A DNA stretch of 64,000 bases from Sialis fuliginosa. Its lineage: Eukaryota; Arthropoda; Insecta; Megaloptera; Sialidae. Shown piece by piece: positions 33,243 through 46,600 of this stretch. The stretch covers positions 33,389,001 to 33,453,000 of the forward strand of contig OY540813.1 in NCBI GenBank assembly GCA_961205875.1, written 5' to 3'. Both the position numbers and the translations under genes were made by a program. Each line of letters begins with the position of its first letter. Within the stretch, counting starts at the first letter, position 1. The notes under the pieces are model-generated. The model saw only the letters and a list, made by a program, of their open reading frames with translations, was not told where the DNA came from and ran no database searches.

Positions 33243-35659
33243 TCATATATTGTAAGCATATGAAGTACTAATATTATTATTTTCATTGCATTTGTATGTT
33301 CCACATATTATTATTATGTTCTAAATAGTGTTATTTAAAAATATTTTAATATAAGTCATTTGTAATAATAAAATACTTGATTTGTTTTTATATCTGACTG
33401 ATAAATTCAGGATAAAATTTTTTCATATTGTCAACACAAATATTAATTTTTTGACTAATATTTTAAAATAACAGTCAATCATGGGAAATAAGGTTTTAAA
33501 CAAAAGTATTTTTATAGTTTATGTAGTGTATAAACCAATTTTACTTTCTTATAAGCATTTAAGGCGAATAATTCATAATTTGATTTTGATCGTTCATTGC
33601 ATCTAGATTTACATTATTTTTGACTCAGAATGTACTTAAGTATACATTCTTTGTAATATATCCATTAATAAATTATTTCAAATCCAATAAAACGTTTAAT
33701 ACATACCTATAAAATATAATAATTGTTTAAACATATAATTTTAAATTTTTGACGTACGAAATTTTTTTTATTTATTAGGTTTTTAATCAACTCAATTTTT
33801 TTATCTACACCAATGTCATGCGTTTTATTACATACCCACAAACAAAGGTTATAATTTATATGTGATTATTATTAGTATTCATATACCAAAAAAATCAACA
33901 TTAAATGATAAAGTAAAAGTATTTTTTTTATTTAAAATAGAAAATAAATTGTACAGTTCCAAAAAAAACTTAATTATTGTTTGTTCTTCTTTACATTTTC
34001 TTTATTTGAATGGCCTTTATTGATATACTTATTATATAATTATTTATACTGTTGTCAACATAAAAGTTTTTACTGTATTTTTTAATACATTATAACATGA
34101 TAATATATTTTATAAAAAATATATTCTATATATTATCTTTGGAAGAACATAAATGGATCCTTTGCGACAAGTAAGTAAGATTTATCGAGTGCGATGTCAT
34201 GAAATAAGGCTAATGTAGACCGTAAGGTTAAATACAGAATGGTTTCAGTTTAATACTCGTGCCTTTGTTCATGCTCGAACTAATGTTTATGCATCTTTCG
34301 TTGGAAAAAAGAGTTTTTCAGTCAGGCTTTCATTTAGATGCGAATTTATTGTTCGATGTCTTTAATTGATGTTATCGTGAATGTAAAGTTTTACCAATTG
34401 GTTTTGTTTATTTTTTAACAGTTGTTTATAACTAGGGGTGTTTCAATTCCGGCCGGAACCGGAATTACCGGAATTCACAAAACAATCCAGCTGGAGTTCC
34501 GGTCAGAACCGGAAATTATTTCAAAAAATTCTATTTTTATTAATAATAATAATTAAAAGATGAAAAAAACATATGCATGCTTCATACATAGATTATTATC
34601 TTAAATTAATATAAAATTATTTTAAGCGTGTTGAAAAATGTGTTGAAGTTGATGGTTATCACTTCGAACATTTATTACATTAATAATACATTTTAAATTT
34701 CCATTCTTTTTAGTTACATTTTTTCTGTGAGATTAATTTCAGATATGTTTAACAAAAAAAATTTCATTAAAAATTTTTTTTTTGTTAAAATTGGGGTTTA
34801 AAAAAACTTTTTATTTCATTTTTGTTATAGAATACGAATATGTAAAAAATATACATATTTCCATTTAAAAAAATGTAGTTGATCTCAAAATAATGACCTT
34901 AAAACATACACTTTATAAAAACCATAGGTTCCTATTAAAAAAAATGATGTTGACCTTCAAATATCCTTGAAGGCCACGTTAAAATAACAAATAAATATTA
35001 CTATTCGATTACCCCCTCACAACCAAACATTTTTTGGTTGAAAACTTTCATTGATATATGCGATGGTTCTGACATAAATATTTGTAACACTTTAAATGCT
35101 CCAACCTGTATGTATGTATATAATTTTTTAAACAAATAAAAATACATTTTCGCCCCCCAAAAAATAATTTCTGATTTTGCTACTGATATAGCACAACACA
35201 TTTTCGTTTTAAAAGTATATAGCGCAGTCTACATAAGTGTATGCTAACTACAAGTTAATAGTCAGTTAATTAATTGATACAAACATCATTATTTATATGA
35301 AACCTCCATACAAAATGGTGGTAAAATCGCTTAAAGGTTCACGCAACCGAGCTATCAATACAGGCGTAATTAATTACAAGCCTATTAATTAAAGTGTTCA
35401 ATACCGAATCCCTACCAAATACTTCTCGCGTCTATTTTATTATTAGGCAGCATTCAAATATTACGTAAGTATAATTCCGTTGATTTGAGACCTCCACTTT
35501 TGTGACCCTCTCCTTTGTAAGAGAATTTAAATGAAAAGACGTAAGATTTTTTTTAATAGTTAAATAATTAAGTCCAAAAGAATTATATCCTCTTTACTTT
35601 TCTGTCAACTGACGCGCAAATCATAGCGCACGATACTTTTGCAGCCAACGCAATAGAAT
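33243..35659. other. Long AT-rich spacer, no gene recognised
   Basis: Contains a GGCCGGAACCGGAATTACCG block near 34450-34520, related to 60720-60790 and possibly a decayed hAT-like end (AGGGGTGT precedes it). The remaining >2 kb shows no paralog and no credible exon. Confidence 0.55.
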
Positions 35660-36220
35660 AAAAAAACGGCCAAGTACGTGTTGGGCACGCACATGATAGG
35701 TTTCCGTAGTCATTACGATTTATAAACAAGAGTTATTTCAATTTTTTTTATAAACTATTCTAGCTACAGTGTTCGTTATAATTTTCATTGAAAGTACTAA
35801 CTAGAAGCTACATTCTGGATTTTTTTTTAGATTTTTGCATCGATAGTTTAGAAAGTAGAAGGGGGGAGTGCTCTGATCACCACATTTAAATGCAAATATA
35901 TCGTGACTAAAGGATTAAAATCAAAAGATCATATAACATTTTTTGTTGCATTTTAGGAGACCTATCTAATAACATCCCACTCAATGCGGTAAGTGAAATG
36001 AAAAATGTGAGTTCACTTTTCAGTCTATGGGAGGAGGTCCAAAATAATTTTGACAGTGTTCGTTATAATTTTCTGTGAAAGTACTAATTAAAAGCTATAT
36101 TCTCGAATTTTTTAAGATTTTTTATTTTGATAGTTTAGAAAATAGAGGGGGAGACGCTCTGATAACTACTTTGAACGCAAATATATCGTGACTGAAGGAT
36201 TAAAATCAGAAGGTCATATG

Positions 36221-37370
36221 TAGGGTTTGCAATCCCGCAGACTTTTTTTTCCCGCGGGAATTTTGCGGGAAATCCTCAAATCCCGCGGGATCCCGCAGTT
36301 TTTCCAAAAATTTTGTTATTCATACTTAAAGTTACTATTATTTAGTTAACATGACAATTAACATGAAAAATATTTTCATAGTGGTAACATATGATACGTA
36401 AACGTAACTCGTACTGTATATATAAACCTGTGAATGGCGCAAACCGAGTCTTTTTTCCATTTGATTAACATGGGAAAAATTACTTTTTTACTTTTGCGTG
36501 AATATCTCGTTGAAAAAAATTTGTTTGAAAAGTGCTCAATTCATAAATCCAATAAATTTTAAGAAATGTTTGTTTAAAAATTATTATAAAAATTGGATTT
36601 TACTTTTTATGATAATGTTTAAACGAACATATCTTTAAAAATATTCGATCTATGATTTGAGCACTTGGGATCTTTTTTGTAAGAAATTTAATTCTCTATA
36701 ATATGCTGCTGTAAGAAATTAAAATAAATAAATTTTTCAACGAGATATTTACGCATAAGTAAAAAAGTAATTTTTCCCATGTTAATCAAATGGGAAAATG
36801 ACTCGATTAGCGTCGTCCACAAGATTGATCTATGAGTCTGAAATTTTGGGACAATTAACTTTTAATCCAAAGCTAAAACATAGGCTAGCGGGACCGAAAA
36901 AATAAAAATAAAAAAAAAACACTCTAGTATATACGGTATGTCACGTAAAACTAAACCACTAAATATCATTATTTACGGTTGTATTTTAGGGACAATACTG
37001 TTAAAAAAATATCGTGTAGATCGAATTTTGTGTATTAAATTTTTGTGGTTAACTTTCATTTAATCTGCTATTCTTCTTCTAAATTTTTGTATTTTTTATG
37101 TTTTTTTTTTTGTAATCTGGGGGCTGTTCGAGTTTCTTTCGTCGCCTGAGTCGCACTCAGTGTAACCACTTAACTAATAACAAGAGATATAATTTACTTC
37201 ACTAGTTTCATATTCAGTCATCTCAACCTTAATTTTTTTTTCAAAATTGTTACCTTTTTTTATTCATATTTACGCTTTACAAGTATTCAAAACGCACGCG
37301 ACCTACAAATTCAAAACGTGCGGGATCCCGCGGGATTGCGGGATCCCGCATTGCGGGATTGCAAACCCTA
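36221..37370. mobile_element. hAT element with perfect 8-bp target duplication
   Basis: Flanked by GTCATATG at 36213-36220 and 37371-37378. Ends TAGGGTTTGCAATCCCGCA and its complement give a 19-bp inverted repeat, with extra CCCGCGGGA-type motifs inside each end. hAT duplications are 8 bp and TAGGG ends are common in this superfamily. The 1,150-bp body has no transposase frame. Confidence 0.93.
36446..36804. repeat. Palindrome inside the hAT element
   Basis: GAGTC plus CCATTTGATTAACATGGGAA on the left (36446 onward) is inverted on the right, ending at 36804. Arms are about 80 bp. It could be a separate MITE nested in the hAT; no target duplication is obvious. Confidence 0.7.
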
Positions 37371-37613
37371 GTCATATGACATTTTTTATTGTAATTTAGA
37401 AGACCTATCTAATGACACCCTACTCAATAGATTAAGTGAATTTTTTTTTTAATATACTATTCAATCTATGGAAAGGGAGTCCTAAAAAAATATTATAAGG
37501 TTAACAGTCTTCGTCTGTATACCAAATTTCATCTTAATCGGCTTAAATTTTTCAGGACGGACGGACATGGCGAAACATAAGGTTTCCTAATTTTATACGG
37601 AAACCTAAAAACT

Positions 37614-38155
37614 ACGATGCGACATATTTTACAAATTTTTAATTTTTAAGTGGTAAATAATTTTTTTTACTACTTTCTCATACAGAAATATTAATTAGTT
37701 TGATAGAGGATTTTTTTATTTTTTATTCTTGCTAAAATTTAATAGGAAGAAGTTCTCATTCCAGAATGTAATTTTTTCAGATTTTTTTGAATTGACAGTT
37801 TAGAAATTAGAGGGAGGGGGGGGGGCTTTGATAACGACATTTAAAAGCAAATATATCGTTACTGAAGGGTTAAAATCAAAAGTCCTAATACATTTTTGTT
37901 GCATTTCAGGAGACCTATATCATTCAATGAATTAAGTGAAAAAATATTTTTGAATATACTTTTCAGTCTATGGGAAGGAGGTCCAATTTTTTTATTTTTT
38001 TTTTAATCTCATCATTTCTGTTTTGGGTTATCAATCTACGTCCGTATATCAATTTCATCTTAATCGGTATAAAATTTATATAGACAGACAGACGTACAGA
38101 CAGAGAAAAACTATAAGGGTTCCAAGTTTGATACAGTCTACAGAACCCTAAAAAT
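37614..38155 (-). repeat. Family H copy 4, partial
   Basis: Carries the H body and the ACAGAACCCTAAAAATGA terminus at 38140-38155 but no hairpin end. Directly follows copy 3. Confidence 0.7.
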
Positions 38156-38754
38156 GACTATAAATATGATTGCTTTATTGACTAAAATATAATTTTATTT
38201 ATTAAAATAAAATTTAGTAAAACTTCCACGATTCATAAAAAATAACGTTCTCATATTATTTATTGTCCATAGCAGAATTTACAACCATAATTCATTTCCA
38301 TTAGGGCACAACACAAGAGATATATTTATTTGAAACGAGACGCGTGCAGAGAAGATACCGATGTGTAGAACCAAGTCGCCGATAACTTTATTGTAAATCG
38401 ATACCATTATTCAACAGAGCTGTGTTCCCGGAATTGCTCCAACTCACCTTGTGGCCATTCTTAAAGAGAGTTTTTATTTTTTTTTCTACTGAAGTATATT
38501 ATACCGATAATGCAATGATCGAATTAACAATAAAATATTTTATTTAAGGATCTTTACTTACTCAGTTGATTTTATAAATGATAACAAATATAAATGAAGT
38601 TTAGATTTTATTTTATTTTATTCAGTAGGTATTATTGCTATGACAAAGCAATTTTGTTTAATGTTAAAATTCTCCTTTTACATTTACACAATTAATGACT
38701 GCAGGGCAGGTAGTAATAATTTTCACTTGATCTTTCAATTATATTAATTAATTT
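38156..38754. other. Unique sequence, no firm gene
   Basis: 38340-38460 is GC-richer and unique. On the minus strand ATGGCCACAAG is followed at once by a donor-like GTGAGT (38442-38458). This is too little to call an exon. Confidence 0.3.
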
Positions 38755-38850
38755 AACTGAAAAAAATAACAGTAATATTATAATATATTTTCTACGCAGT
38801 AACGTTTTTAATTTTTGAATTAAAGTTTTTTAAATTGAATAAAAAAGTAA
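38755..38850 (-). repeat. Family F fragment 4
   Basis: TTTCTACGCAGTAACGTTTTTAA and the AAAGTTTTTTAAATTGAA run match the inverted copy at 27120-27180. Confidence 0.6.
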
Positions 38851-39254
38851 GTAAAGTATGGAAAATGGGTTCCGGTCAATTTTTTTGAAACTTTGCAAAT
38901 TGATAGTTCTCAACAAACTGATCAAAAGTCTCAATGAGTACGAAACCCGATACCCCCCGCCCCCCCAACCCCTTCAAAATCACCCCTAAAGGTGATTATT
39001 GGTTAATTGCCTTACCGAAATATTTAATATTGTAGTCGAACCTATAGCCACCCACACAGTCACTAGGCTTAAGCCTGATATTCCCCAAACATTCAACTAC
39101 AATATATAATATAATATAATATAATATAATATAATATAATATAATATAATATAATATAATATAATATAATATATAATATAATATATGATATTTTTACAAA
39201 CAAGAGTACATGTTTCACAAAATGGACTACTACACGCAAATATAACAAAATATA
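38851..39254. repeat. Unassigned sequence with a (TATAA)n microsatellite
   Basis: 39101-39187 is a pure pentanucleotide (ATAAT/TATAA) array of roughly 16 units. The surrounding sequence is unassigned. Confidence 0.9.
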
Positions 39255-39655
39255 AACTCATATTCCATAATATCTTGATGGATAAATTAAACTTCTGATT
39301 CAACGTTTATGGGTCATTGAGTCATTTCATCAAGAGAACTTTAAAAAAAAAATTGTTTGTATATTCTGGATAATTTTGTCAGAAAAACGTTTGACAATGA
39401 AGAAATAAAAAATTAAAATTGAAAAAAAAAATTGGTCGCGCCATTTAAAAATTGATATGAAATGATCATTTTTGATTTTAGAATCAATTTTTTATTTATG
39501 TAAAAATCAATGTTTTTACTGTCAAACGTTTTTCTGACAAAATTATCCAGAAATTATACAAAAATTTTTATTTTTTTTATTTTGATGTAATGACCCATAT
39601 AGCAGACAATGTTGAATCAGAAGTTTACTTTATCCATCAAGATATGGAATATGAG
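39255..39655. repeat. Foldback sequence
   Basis: AAACTCATATTCCATAATATC to CGTTTGACA on the left is inverted on the right, ending ATGGAATATGAGT at 39655. Arms are about 150 bp. No clear target duplication. Confidence 0.7.
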
Positions 39656-40493
39656 TACCAGGGATGCTTTCATGAGTATTCTAGATTTTTAGAAAGAGTT
39701 TAAGACACTCTAGTACGCAGGTCTTTGAAAAATCGAAAAATCACGTGTATTTTTAAATGGGAAAATCACCCCCCTCTGGTAATGGCCATTTTATAACATA
39801 GAGAGCTAAAACTTTTTCCACATTATTTTTGAATTATTTGGAGCTGATTTGGGGGGCGGTCCGGTCAAAATTCGCCATATAAGGACCACCCTAGTATTAC
39901 CTATGTATATAACTAATTCGACAAAATATAATGTTATTCGCTTTAGTTTCAAGATGACTAGGAATAACGTGAAAAAATTCCTCTATACCTAAATACACTT
40001 ACTGGAATATAATGAGAACATTATTTTATTTTTCTAATGTATATAATTTTTTTATATTATATGTAGTTAATTTTAATCTTTTCATGAATGAAACGAGGTT
40101 GGACAAATAACAAAAGTTTTTAAGAGTTTTTTTAGAGTGCACTTTTTGAAAACTTTTATATTAGATCGCTACTGATTAATTTATAAGTTTTTATAAAAGC
40201 AAATTATTACATGTAGAAACTTATTTTGTACATTTTATTAAGATTTTTAAACTAATTTTCTAAACGGTAATTAAGACTTATGTATAGTGCCGGTTTACAA
40301 TAATAAGCGTAGACGCTTATTTTTTAGCTTGGACTAAAAATATATAAAGTATGTTTACAATAAATTAATTTAGTACCAATTTTTATAACTTAATTATTAT
40401 AGGTATTGGTCATTTTCAGAAATAGTATAAACTTTTATTTCTATGATAATTGTTTTTACTTTCTTATACAATGTATATGAAATATACATGGTA
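39656..40493. other. Spacer, no gene recognised
   Basis: GGACCACCCTAGTATTA near 39885-39905 resembles a transposon end, but no partner is found. Confidence 0.5.
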
Positions 40494-41352
40494 TAAGTAT
40501 AATGAAGCCGATTTTTTTCGAAATCCGGATTTTGATGAAATTATCCATTTTGACCTTCCCTAAATCCATTCTGACTATTTTCGCCATGATGTCTGTGTGT
40601 CTGTCTGTAAGCGCTGTAACTCAAATACGACAAATCGTAGATGGGTGAAATTTTATATTTAAGATTAATTTTTGGCTGGGAATAAAACGTCCTATTTTTG
40701 AAAACGATGTTTCAACCGGATACGGATGTTGAACCAACGTCGATTTTTGAATTTTTCGAAATATTCTGAAAGTCCGAAATAGAGAAAAATGGTCAAGTTA
40801 AAAATTATAGATAATATCATTATCTATAATTTATGTTCTATTCATTTTTTCGTAAAAACGAATTTTTGAGGAAAAAAATGGTTCATGACAGAGGAGAAAT
40901 ATCTACCATGAGTGTCATGGGACTTTCTTATACGTATTACAGAGATTGAACAGTGTGTGTATTTGCCATAGGTACCATGGGACTTTCTTATACGTAATAC
41001 TGAGAGTGAACTAAATAATTACATAAAAAAAATATTTCTGGCTTAATCATAAATGTTGGAAAAAAATGTATGGAGAATAAATTATAGATAATAACATACT
41101 CGACATTTTTTATCTAAAACATTTTTTTCTTATTTCAAAAATAATTCGAAAATTCCAAAATTTACAAGAGTAAACATCCGTTTTCAGATATTACGTTGAA
41201 AAAATCACTTATTATATAAATATTACCTATATTATTCATTTTATACTATCTTGTTAGTTTGTCAGAAATGTTTTAATAAAATAAGAATGACGTATACTAT
41301 TCACTGTTAGGATTACGTATAAGAAAGTCCCGTGGTTCCCAAGGCTGATATT
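40494..41352 (+). repeat. Family P copy 2
   Basis: Paralog of 28461-29345 with the same order of motifs. Differs mainly by short indels, including loss of one hairpin arm. Confidence 0.85.
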
Positions 41353-41769
41353 TTTTTTATAACTATTTAATATCTTTTAATGTACTAATAAAAAGCAATA
41401 GAGATTATTTTTATTTGTACTAGAGTTTGGCATGTGAATATTTTTACTTACGACCACGCAAGCTCATGAATTGATTTTCTTATTCACGCATGACTAGAAA
41501 ATATTTCACGCTCACGATTATTTTATAAATTTTACTCACGCCCGATCACGCCCTGTGACACGATTTTATACATTTTGAAAGATAAAAGAATAATAATAAT
41601 AATATACCTATTATTATTGAAATAAGTATGACAAATTGAAATTTTATTTTTCGATTAAAAATAATTTTTATGATTTATTACAACTTCATGTTAATATTTT
41701 GACGTTTTTAAATCTCATAAACGTGCATCTATCAAATATTGATTTTGCATCAAAGCAAGCGAAAAAACA
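41353..41769. other. Spacer, no gene recognised
   Basis: Nothing recognised beyond TCACG-rich stretches around 41440-41570. Confidence 0.5.
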
Positions 41770-42380
41770 TTTATCAAGTAAATGGACAAGTACTTCCTCG
41801 TACTAAATTTACTAAAGGTAGTTAATTATTGAACAATTTGAATAAAAACCGATAAAGTGTTCAGATAAATTGCTTGGAATCGGTTTAACCATTTAATATG
41901 TCGAAGTAAATATCAATTAAAAAACAAAAATACGATTTTTTAAAGTAAATTGAGATAAATCTTTGAAAGGGAATATTTTACATCGAACTTCGTAGAATTA
42001 TATTATAGGAAATTGAATGCTCCACAAAAAAGATTCTATACAATTTTCACGTAATTTGTGTCCTTGAAATATCTTGTAAATATAAATATTTTGATATGTC
42101 ACTTCCTTAAACTCGATTTTGATGATTTTGAAATGGGACCGTCCACAAGCCAGACCCAACCATCCAACCAAGTTTCATTAATATCGGTTTAGTCGTTCAT
42201 GAGTTATGCGTGTGACTAGGGGACAGACAGACACACAGACAAACACGGAACGAAAAGGGTTTGTCTTGACCTGAAACGGAAAGAACAATTTAAAATTTTG
42301 AAATCGGAGAACAATTTTTTTGTCTCATTCTAAAACGATCACAAAACTTTTCGTATCTTCGATATTGCGATGAAACAAAA
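41770..42380 (+). repeat. Family E copy 7
   Basis: Near-complete but internally deleted: the tandem-unit region is missing. The 3' part matches 30640-31085. Confidence 0.8.
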
Positions 42381-42789
42381 AATATACATACATTCCAGTC
42401 GTCGCTTTTTGTCGAATAATTTTATTGTGAAATATTTTCTACTATTTACATACACATGAGTATACATTGTTACACATTTGTAGTCGTTTTAACTTTTGTT
42501 AAATAGTAATAAGTTACATGTATGTAAATGTAGGTACTCTAGCTAGATATTCAAAGAGAATTTCTGTTCATTTGTTGGATAGTTCTGATGTGCTGTAGAG
42601 AAACGTAGCACAAATGAACCACATATTATAAAGTAACATTTTAATATATATGTTTTTTAGTTGTTTTTTTTTTTGTTAAAATAAAAATAATTATTACAAC
42701 ATCAAAGAAAAATATGAAAAATACTAAATTAATGTTCCTTTGGATATTATAAAAAAATAAAAAGACATTAATTACCTATAAGGTACTGG
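42381..42789. other. AT-rich spacer, no gene recognised
   Basis: Nothing recognised. Confidence 0.5.
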
Positions 42790-42925
42790 CATCAGTCCTG
42801 GCTCCTTTAAGAGCAAGGTATACTGTTTTTTTTTTTGGATCGATGGGTTTCTTTTTTGTAATTTCCATAAATTAATGTTATTAATAAAACAAGTAACACT
42901 TTATTAAATCAATTTAATTACCAAA
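42790..42925 (+). repeat. Family Q copy 2, uninterrupted
   Basis: Contains the intact AATCAATTTAATTACC (42907-42922) that is split by the 1.84-kb piggyBac-like insertion at 6214-8061. Confidence 0.75.
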
Positions 42926-43223
42926 GTCTGCAAATATAGTTTGCTTTTTAAATTATAGCCTTTTATTTTTGTTTATGTTTTTTCTCCAGTAATGGGTAAA
43001 GTAAAACCATTAATGAACACACAGTGATAGACACTTCTTAATGATTACAAAATGATAAGTACAAAAGTTATCAAATAAAGATCCAATTAATTTTAGTGGG
43101 TTGAAAATATTTTTCTGAAATTTTTTAGAGTCGATATACATATATAGTACATTTTTTATCATAAAACTCTATCATCAATAGTTTGGGCGTAAAACATAGT
43201 GGTCTTGAACAATCTGTATAATA

Positions 43224-44006
43224 TCTTTAACATATATAAAGCTCAACATCTGTTTGTCTGTCCGTTAGTGCACTTATCACTCGAGAACCACTTATCCGAT
43301 TTACGTGGTTTCTTTTTTAATTCATAGGTACATTCTCTGGCCAGGTTACATTTTGTTACGTTAGGTAACATAACAACTAAGCAGTGCCGATAATAGTAAA
43401 TCAAGTCGGAAAAAATTTTGCCGTCTGCGCGCTATTTTGCAATACATTTGTGTAGAATCAAAAGATGTACAATAAAGTCAGCGTCACCATATGTCTAACT
43501 TTTATATTTAAGCCACAATGACTGCTTTTATTTACAAAAAAAAATTAAAATATTTGGGTTTTGTTTACGTGGACTTATGACCTGCAAAACATTAATCCTT
43601 ATCGAAATAAATGATTTCATCGTCATAAGTACTTAATGTAGATATAATTTACCCTTTAAAGAATCCAATTTGGTCTTTTGGTTTAGGAAATAACGTGAAA
43701 TATACATACAATAACATATTATTCACGGCAATTCGCGCGAACTATGATGAAGTGTCGCGGGGAGAGGGAAGATTCTTCGCTAGCAGTTGTTTATTTTGTT
43801 TTCAATGATTAACTTTTAAATTTAAACAGAATACAAATTATTTGTAATTTTTGTACTGATTTGGTTTTTTTAGGTATGTTAGGTTTTGATCAGTTATTAT
43901 TACAATAATAATTAATCGTGTTTGTACTTAAATCAACTATATTTTTCAAAAATCCTAAACAATAATTCCGTAGTCCAAGCGGGCGCAGCCGCGCGGGTCC
44001 AGCTAG
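43224..44006 (+). mobile_element. Helitron family A copy 2, complete non-autonomous
   Basis: Preceded by A, starts TCTTTAACATATATAAAGC. Ends GCAGCCGCGCGGGTCCAGCTAG before T. Shares most of its 783 bp with copy 1 except a GC-richer internal block (about 43695-43792). No Rep/helicase coding. Confidence 0.88.
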
Positions 44007-44019
44007 TATACATATAATA

Positions 44020-44640
44020 ACATGTCCTGACTGACTGACTGATTCATTATCGTCGATAAAATCCCTGGACCTAAAAACGTGAAATAGTAGTTTTATGATG
44101 CAAGCACCCACTAAGAAAGGATTCTTCGAAATTCAACCCCCACGGGGTTAAAAATTGGTGTAAAAGTTTGTATGGGAAAAAATATTTTTTTGATTGGATT
44201 TACTTGAAACTTCAAATAAATACTATACCCAAAAATATAATGATACACGTATTTCAGCATTTCCCAAAATTCAGCCCCTAAGGGGTTGCAAGGGGGTGGA
44301 AAAGTTTGTATGAGAAAATTTTGTTGTTTGTATATAGTACTCGAATGAAACTTGGTACAAATACTCTACAAGACAAATAGCATTTTCGAAAATTCAACCC
44401 CTAAGGGTTCTATGGGGGAGTGGAGTGTTCAATTTTTATATATTTGTCTACATATCTATTTATGATATTAAGGTAAATTCGGGTTAAACAATATTCAACT
44501 CAATTAAAAGTTTCGACATTCAACCACTAACGGCGGGGGTAGGCAGGGGGTGGGTTTTTGATATGTTTGTCTGGATAGTTGCTTAAGTTATCAAGGTGAA
44601 TTCAGGCAAAATAATCTTCAATAAAAATTAGTAATATCAA
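44020..44640 (+). repeat. Family N copy 1
   Basis: Starts ACATGTCCTGACTGACTGAC and carries repeated AAATTCAACCCCTAAGGG-type and GGTGTAAAAGTTTGTATG motifs. Inverted copies are at 57131-58582 and 52655-52880. Class unknown. Confidence 0.75.
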
Positions 44641-45535
44641 ATTTAATAATAAGGGTACCGAAGTACATACGTATTACGTGAACTGTTTGGAGCCACTAAC
44701 AGGTGCATTTTGGAGTTAGAATAAATATAAAAATGGTGTCATATTCTACTAATTGAGATCTAAATTTCGACACCCCATAGCCACACATGCCTAGATATGA
44801 AAATATAAATAAAAATTTCGATGACAGCCCCTCCCTATTATTATTATTTCAAAATTTAAAATAATATTTTTGACTTTAGTATTTGTCGTTGGTAGTTCCA
44901 AAAAACCGAGTTATATGGGGGGGGGGACAAAATAAAAGTCCCGCCATGTTTGAGTTAAAAAAATTAATAAAAAATATGGTCATATTCTACTAATTGACAT
45001 CTAAATTTCGACACCCCACACGCGCACATGCCTTGGTATACAATTTTTTTGGATTTGATTTAGAAAAAAATGAGACAGCGGGTCATATTTCGCTGGTTTG
45101 GTTATACATTTTAACGTGCCACATGCTTACAATAAGGTATAAAATTTTTTTTTTACCTAGCTTTAGCTCCTTAGACCCCAACAAATTTGTTAATCTTTTA
45201 CTAGAGGGCAAAATTCTAGCTTATATTATTTAGTTAATGAGTAATTTTTCTTTGACTGAAAAGGACGGCCGGACGATTAACCCATTAATGCCCAAAGGGT
45301 TAAGTTTTCAAAAATTTTAAGAAATGTTTTGTTAATATATTTATTTATTTAAAAAATAAGCTTATTTTACAAAAAAAAATTTTTTGGGGGGTCCAAGTTC
45401 CCCAATATTTAATGTTGCGTTGACGCACTCTTGGGCGTATACGGTATAATATAACTATGTATAGTAAAAATATGTAAATAAGTGAATCTAAAAATATAAC
45501 ACAAAAATTCTTTGATTTTTACAATATTTACATCT

Positions 45536-45725
45536 GGATCTTGGCTTCTGGGTGTAAACCGCGGCGATTGATCATGTTAACGTTTCGTCACATATTGTAG
45601 TGTACATCTTCAGGGCTCTTCTAAAAGTAGAGAAGAGCCCTAAAGATGTACACTGCAATGTGTGACGAAACGTTGGCCGATATCATGAACAAATCGACAC
45701 GGCTTATACCCAGAAGTCAAATCCA
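45536..45725. repeat. Long hairpin 1 inside the piggyBac-like element
   Basis: From TTGGCTTCTGGGTGTAA to its complement near 45722, arms of about 85-90 bp. Includes AACGTTTCGTCACA and, inverted, TGTGACGAAACGTTGG. Confidence 0.85.
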
Positions 45726-45867
45726 TATCAAGATCACCATGGAAGCCTCAAAACTTGTAGAATGTTTACATCTCTTTCGTGCATTTGTATCATGTACTCT
45801 GATAATATGGCCTATATTTTCATATTACACCTCTTTTCATAAAAAATGTATTGAAGGACGGCCGAGA

Positions 45868-46230
45868 TTAGGATTTGTGGATTGTGGCCACAGGTTCTTG
45901 TGTCTCATCTGCTACTCCCTCGTGCTTTATTAGGGCATCAGCAACATAGGAAGGAAAATCAAGTTGGGAAATTTTTGTATTATTTGCAATATTGTGAATT
46001 TTCCACGCAATTACTGTTATAATATCTATATCATATTGCTAAATAGTTGCCACCACCATTTTTCCCACGTATTTATACTATGATTCGCAGTCAATTCCCT
46101 CTTCATTAGTCAATTCATCTACTTAGAGAGTAATATACCATAAACTGCATCTATTTCATAATCACTAATTTCAGAAGAGCAACTAATAAAAATTAGTGTT
46201 CGAGTTTTTGCTCTGTTATGCCGTGTTCAG
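45868..46230 (-). pseudogene. piggyBac transposase remnant
   Basis: On the minus strand one frame reads WEKWWWQLFSNMI (46067-46029) and, after a frameshift, AWKIHNIANN...ISQLDF...ALIKH (46008 downward) to a stop at 45868. This resembles the KKWWWPLF...NAWxLH...LDFRR pattern near the C-terminal part of piggyBac transposases. An acidic stretch (SSEISDYEID, near 46190-46160) resembles their N-terminal region, so most of the catalytic core seems deleted between them. It has stops and frameshifts and cannot be functional. The flanking TTAA and termini support the call. Confidence 0.65.
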
Positions 46231-46600
46231 ACCGAAAAAACAAAACAGCAACATCGTGTCTTTTTGACAAAAGTGCAATAAAGCCTATGCATTTTTAAAT
46301 ACGACGTGTTTTCAAATACCGTGTTGCTGTTTTGTTTTCTTTGGTGTGAACACCGCATTAGAGTTTATCTCATTTCATATGTCATCTATATAGAAATAAG
46401 TTTCGTTAAAAAAAAATAAAAGTAATTAAAATTTACATAGTTTGTATTATTATGAGAATAACTAATAACCATTGTTACGTAAACTATTTTTAATAAATAT
46501 TATTTATATAATATGTATATACATAATACTAACATTACTAACCTTGTATATTCTTTTAAAATTTCACAATAAAGATTTGAGGCTTCCGCAGTCATCTGGA

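Larger units (their letters stand above)
35660..37613 (-). mobile_element. Family H copy 3, interrupted by a hAT element
   Basis: The hairpin end (GGCCAAGTACGTGTTGGGC) is at the left and the start complement (GGAAACCTAAAAA) at about 37600-37611. Without the hAT at 36221-37370 the copy is about 800 bp. Confidence 0.8.

Noticed and set aside
39101..39187. Leu/Tyr/Ile-rich repeated peptide
   Set aside because: Translation of a pure pentanucleotide microsatellite.
45646..45933. 95-codon frame on the plus strand
   Set aside because: Spans a hairpin repeat and is antisense to the piggyBac transposase relic.
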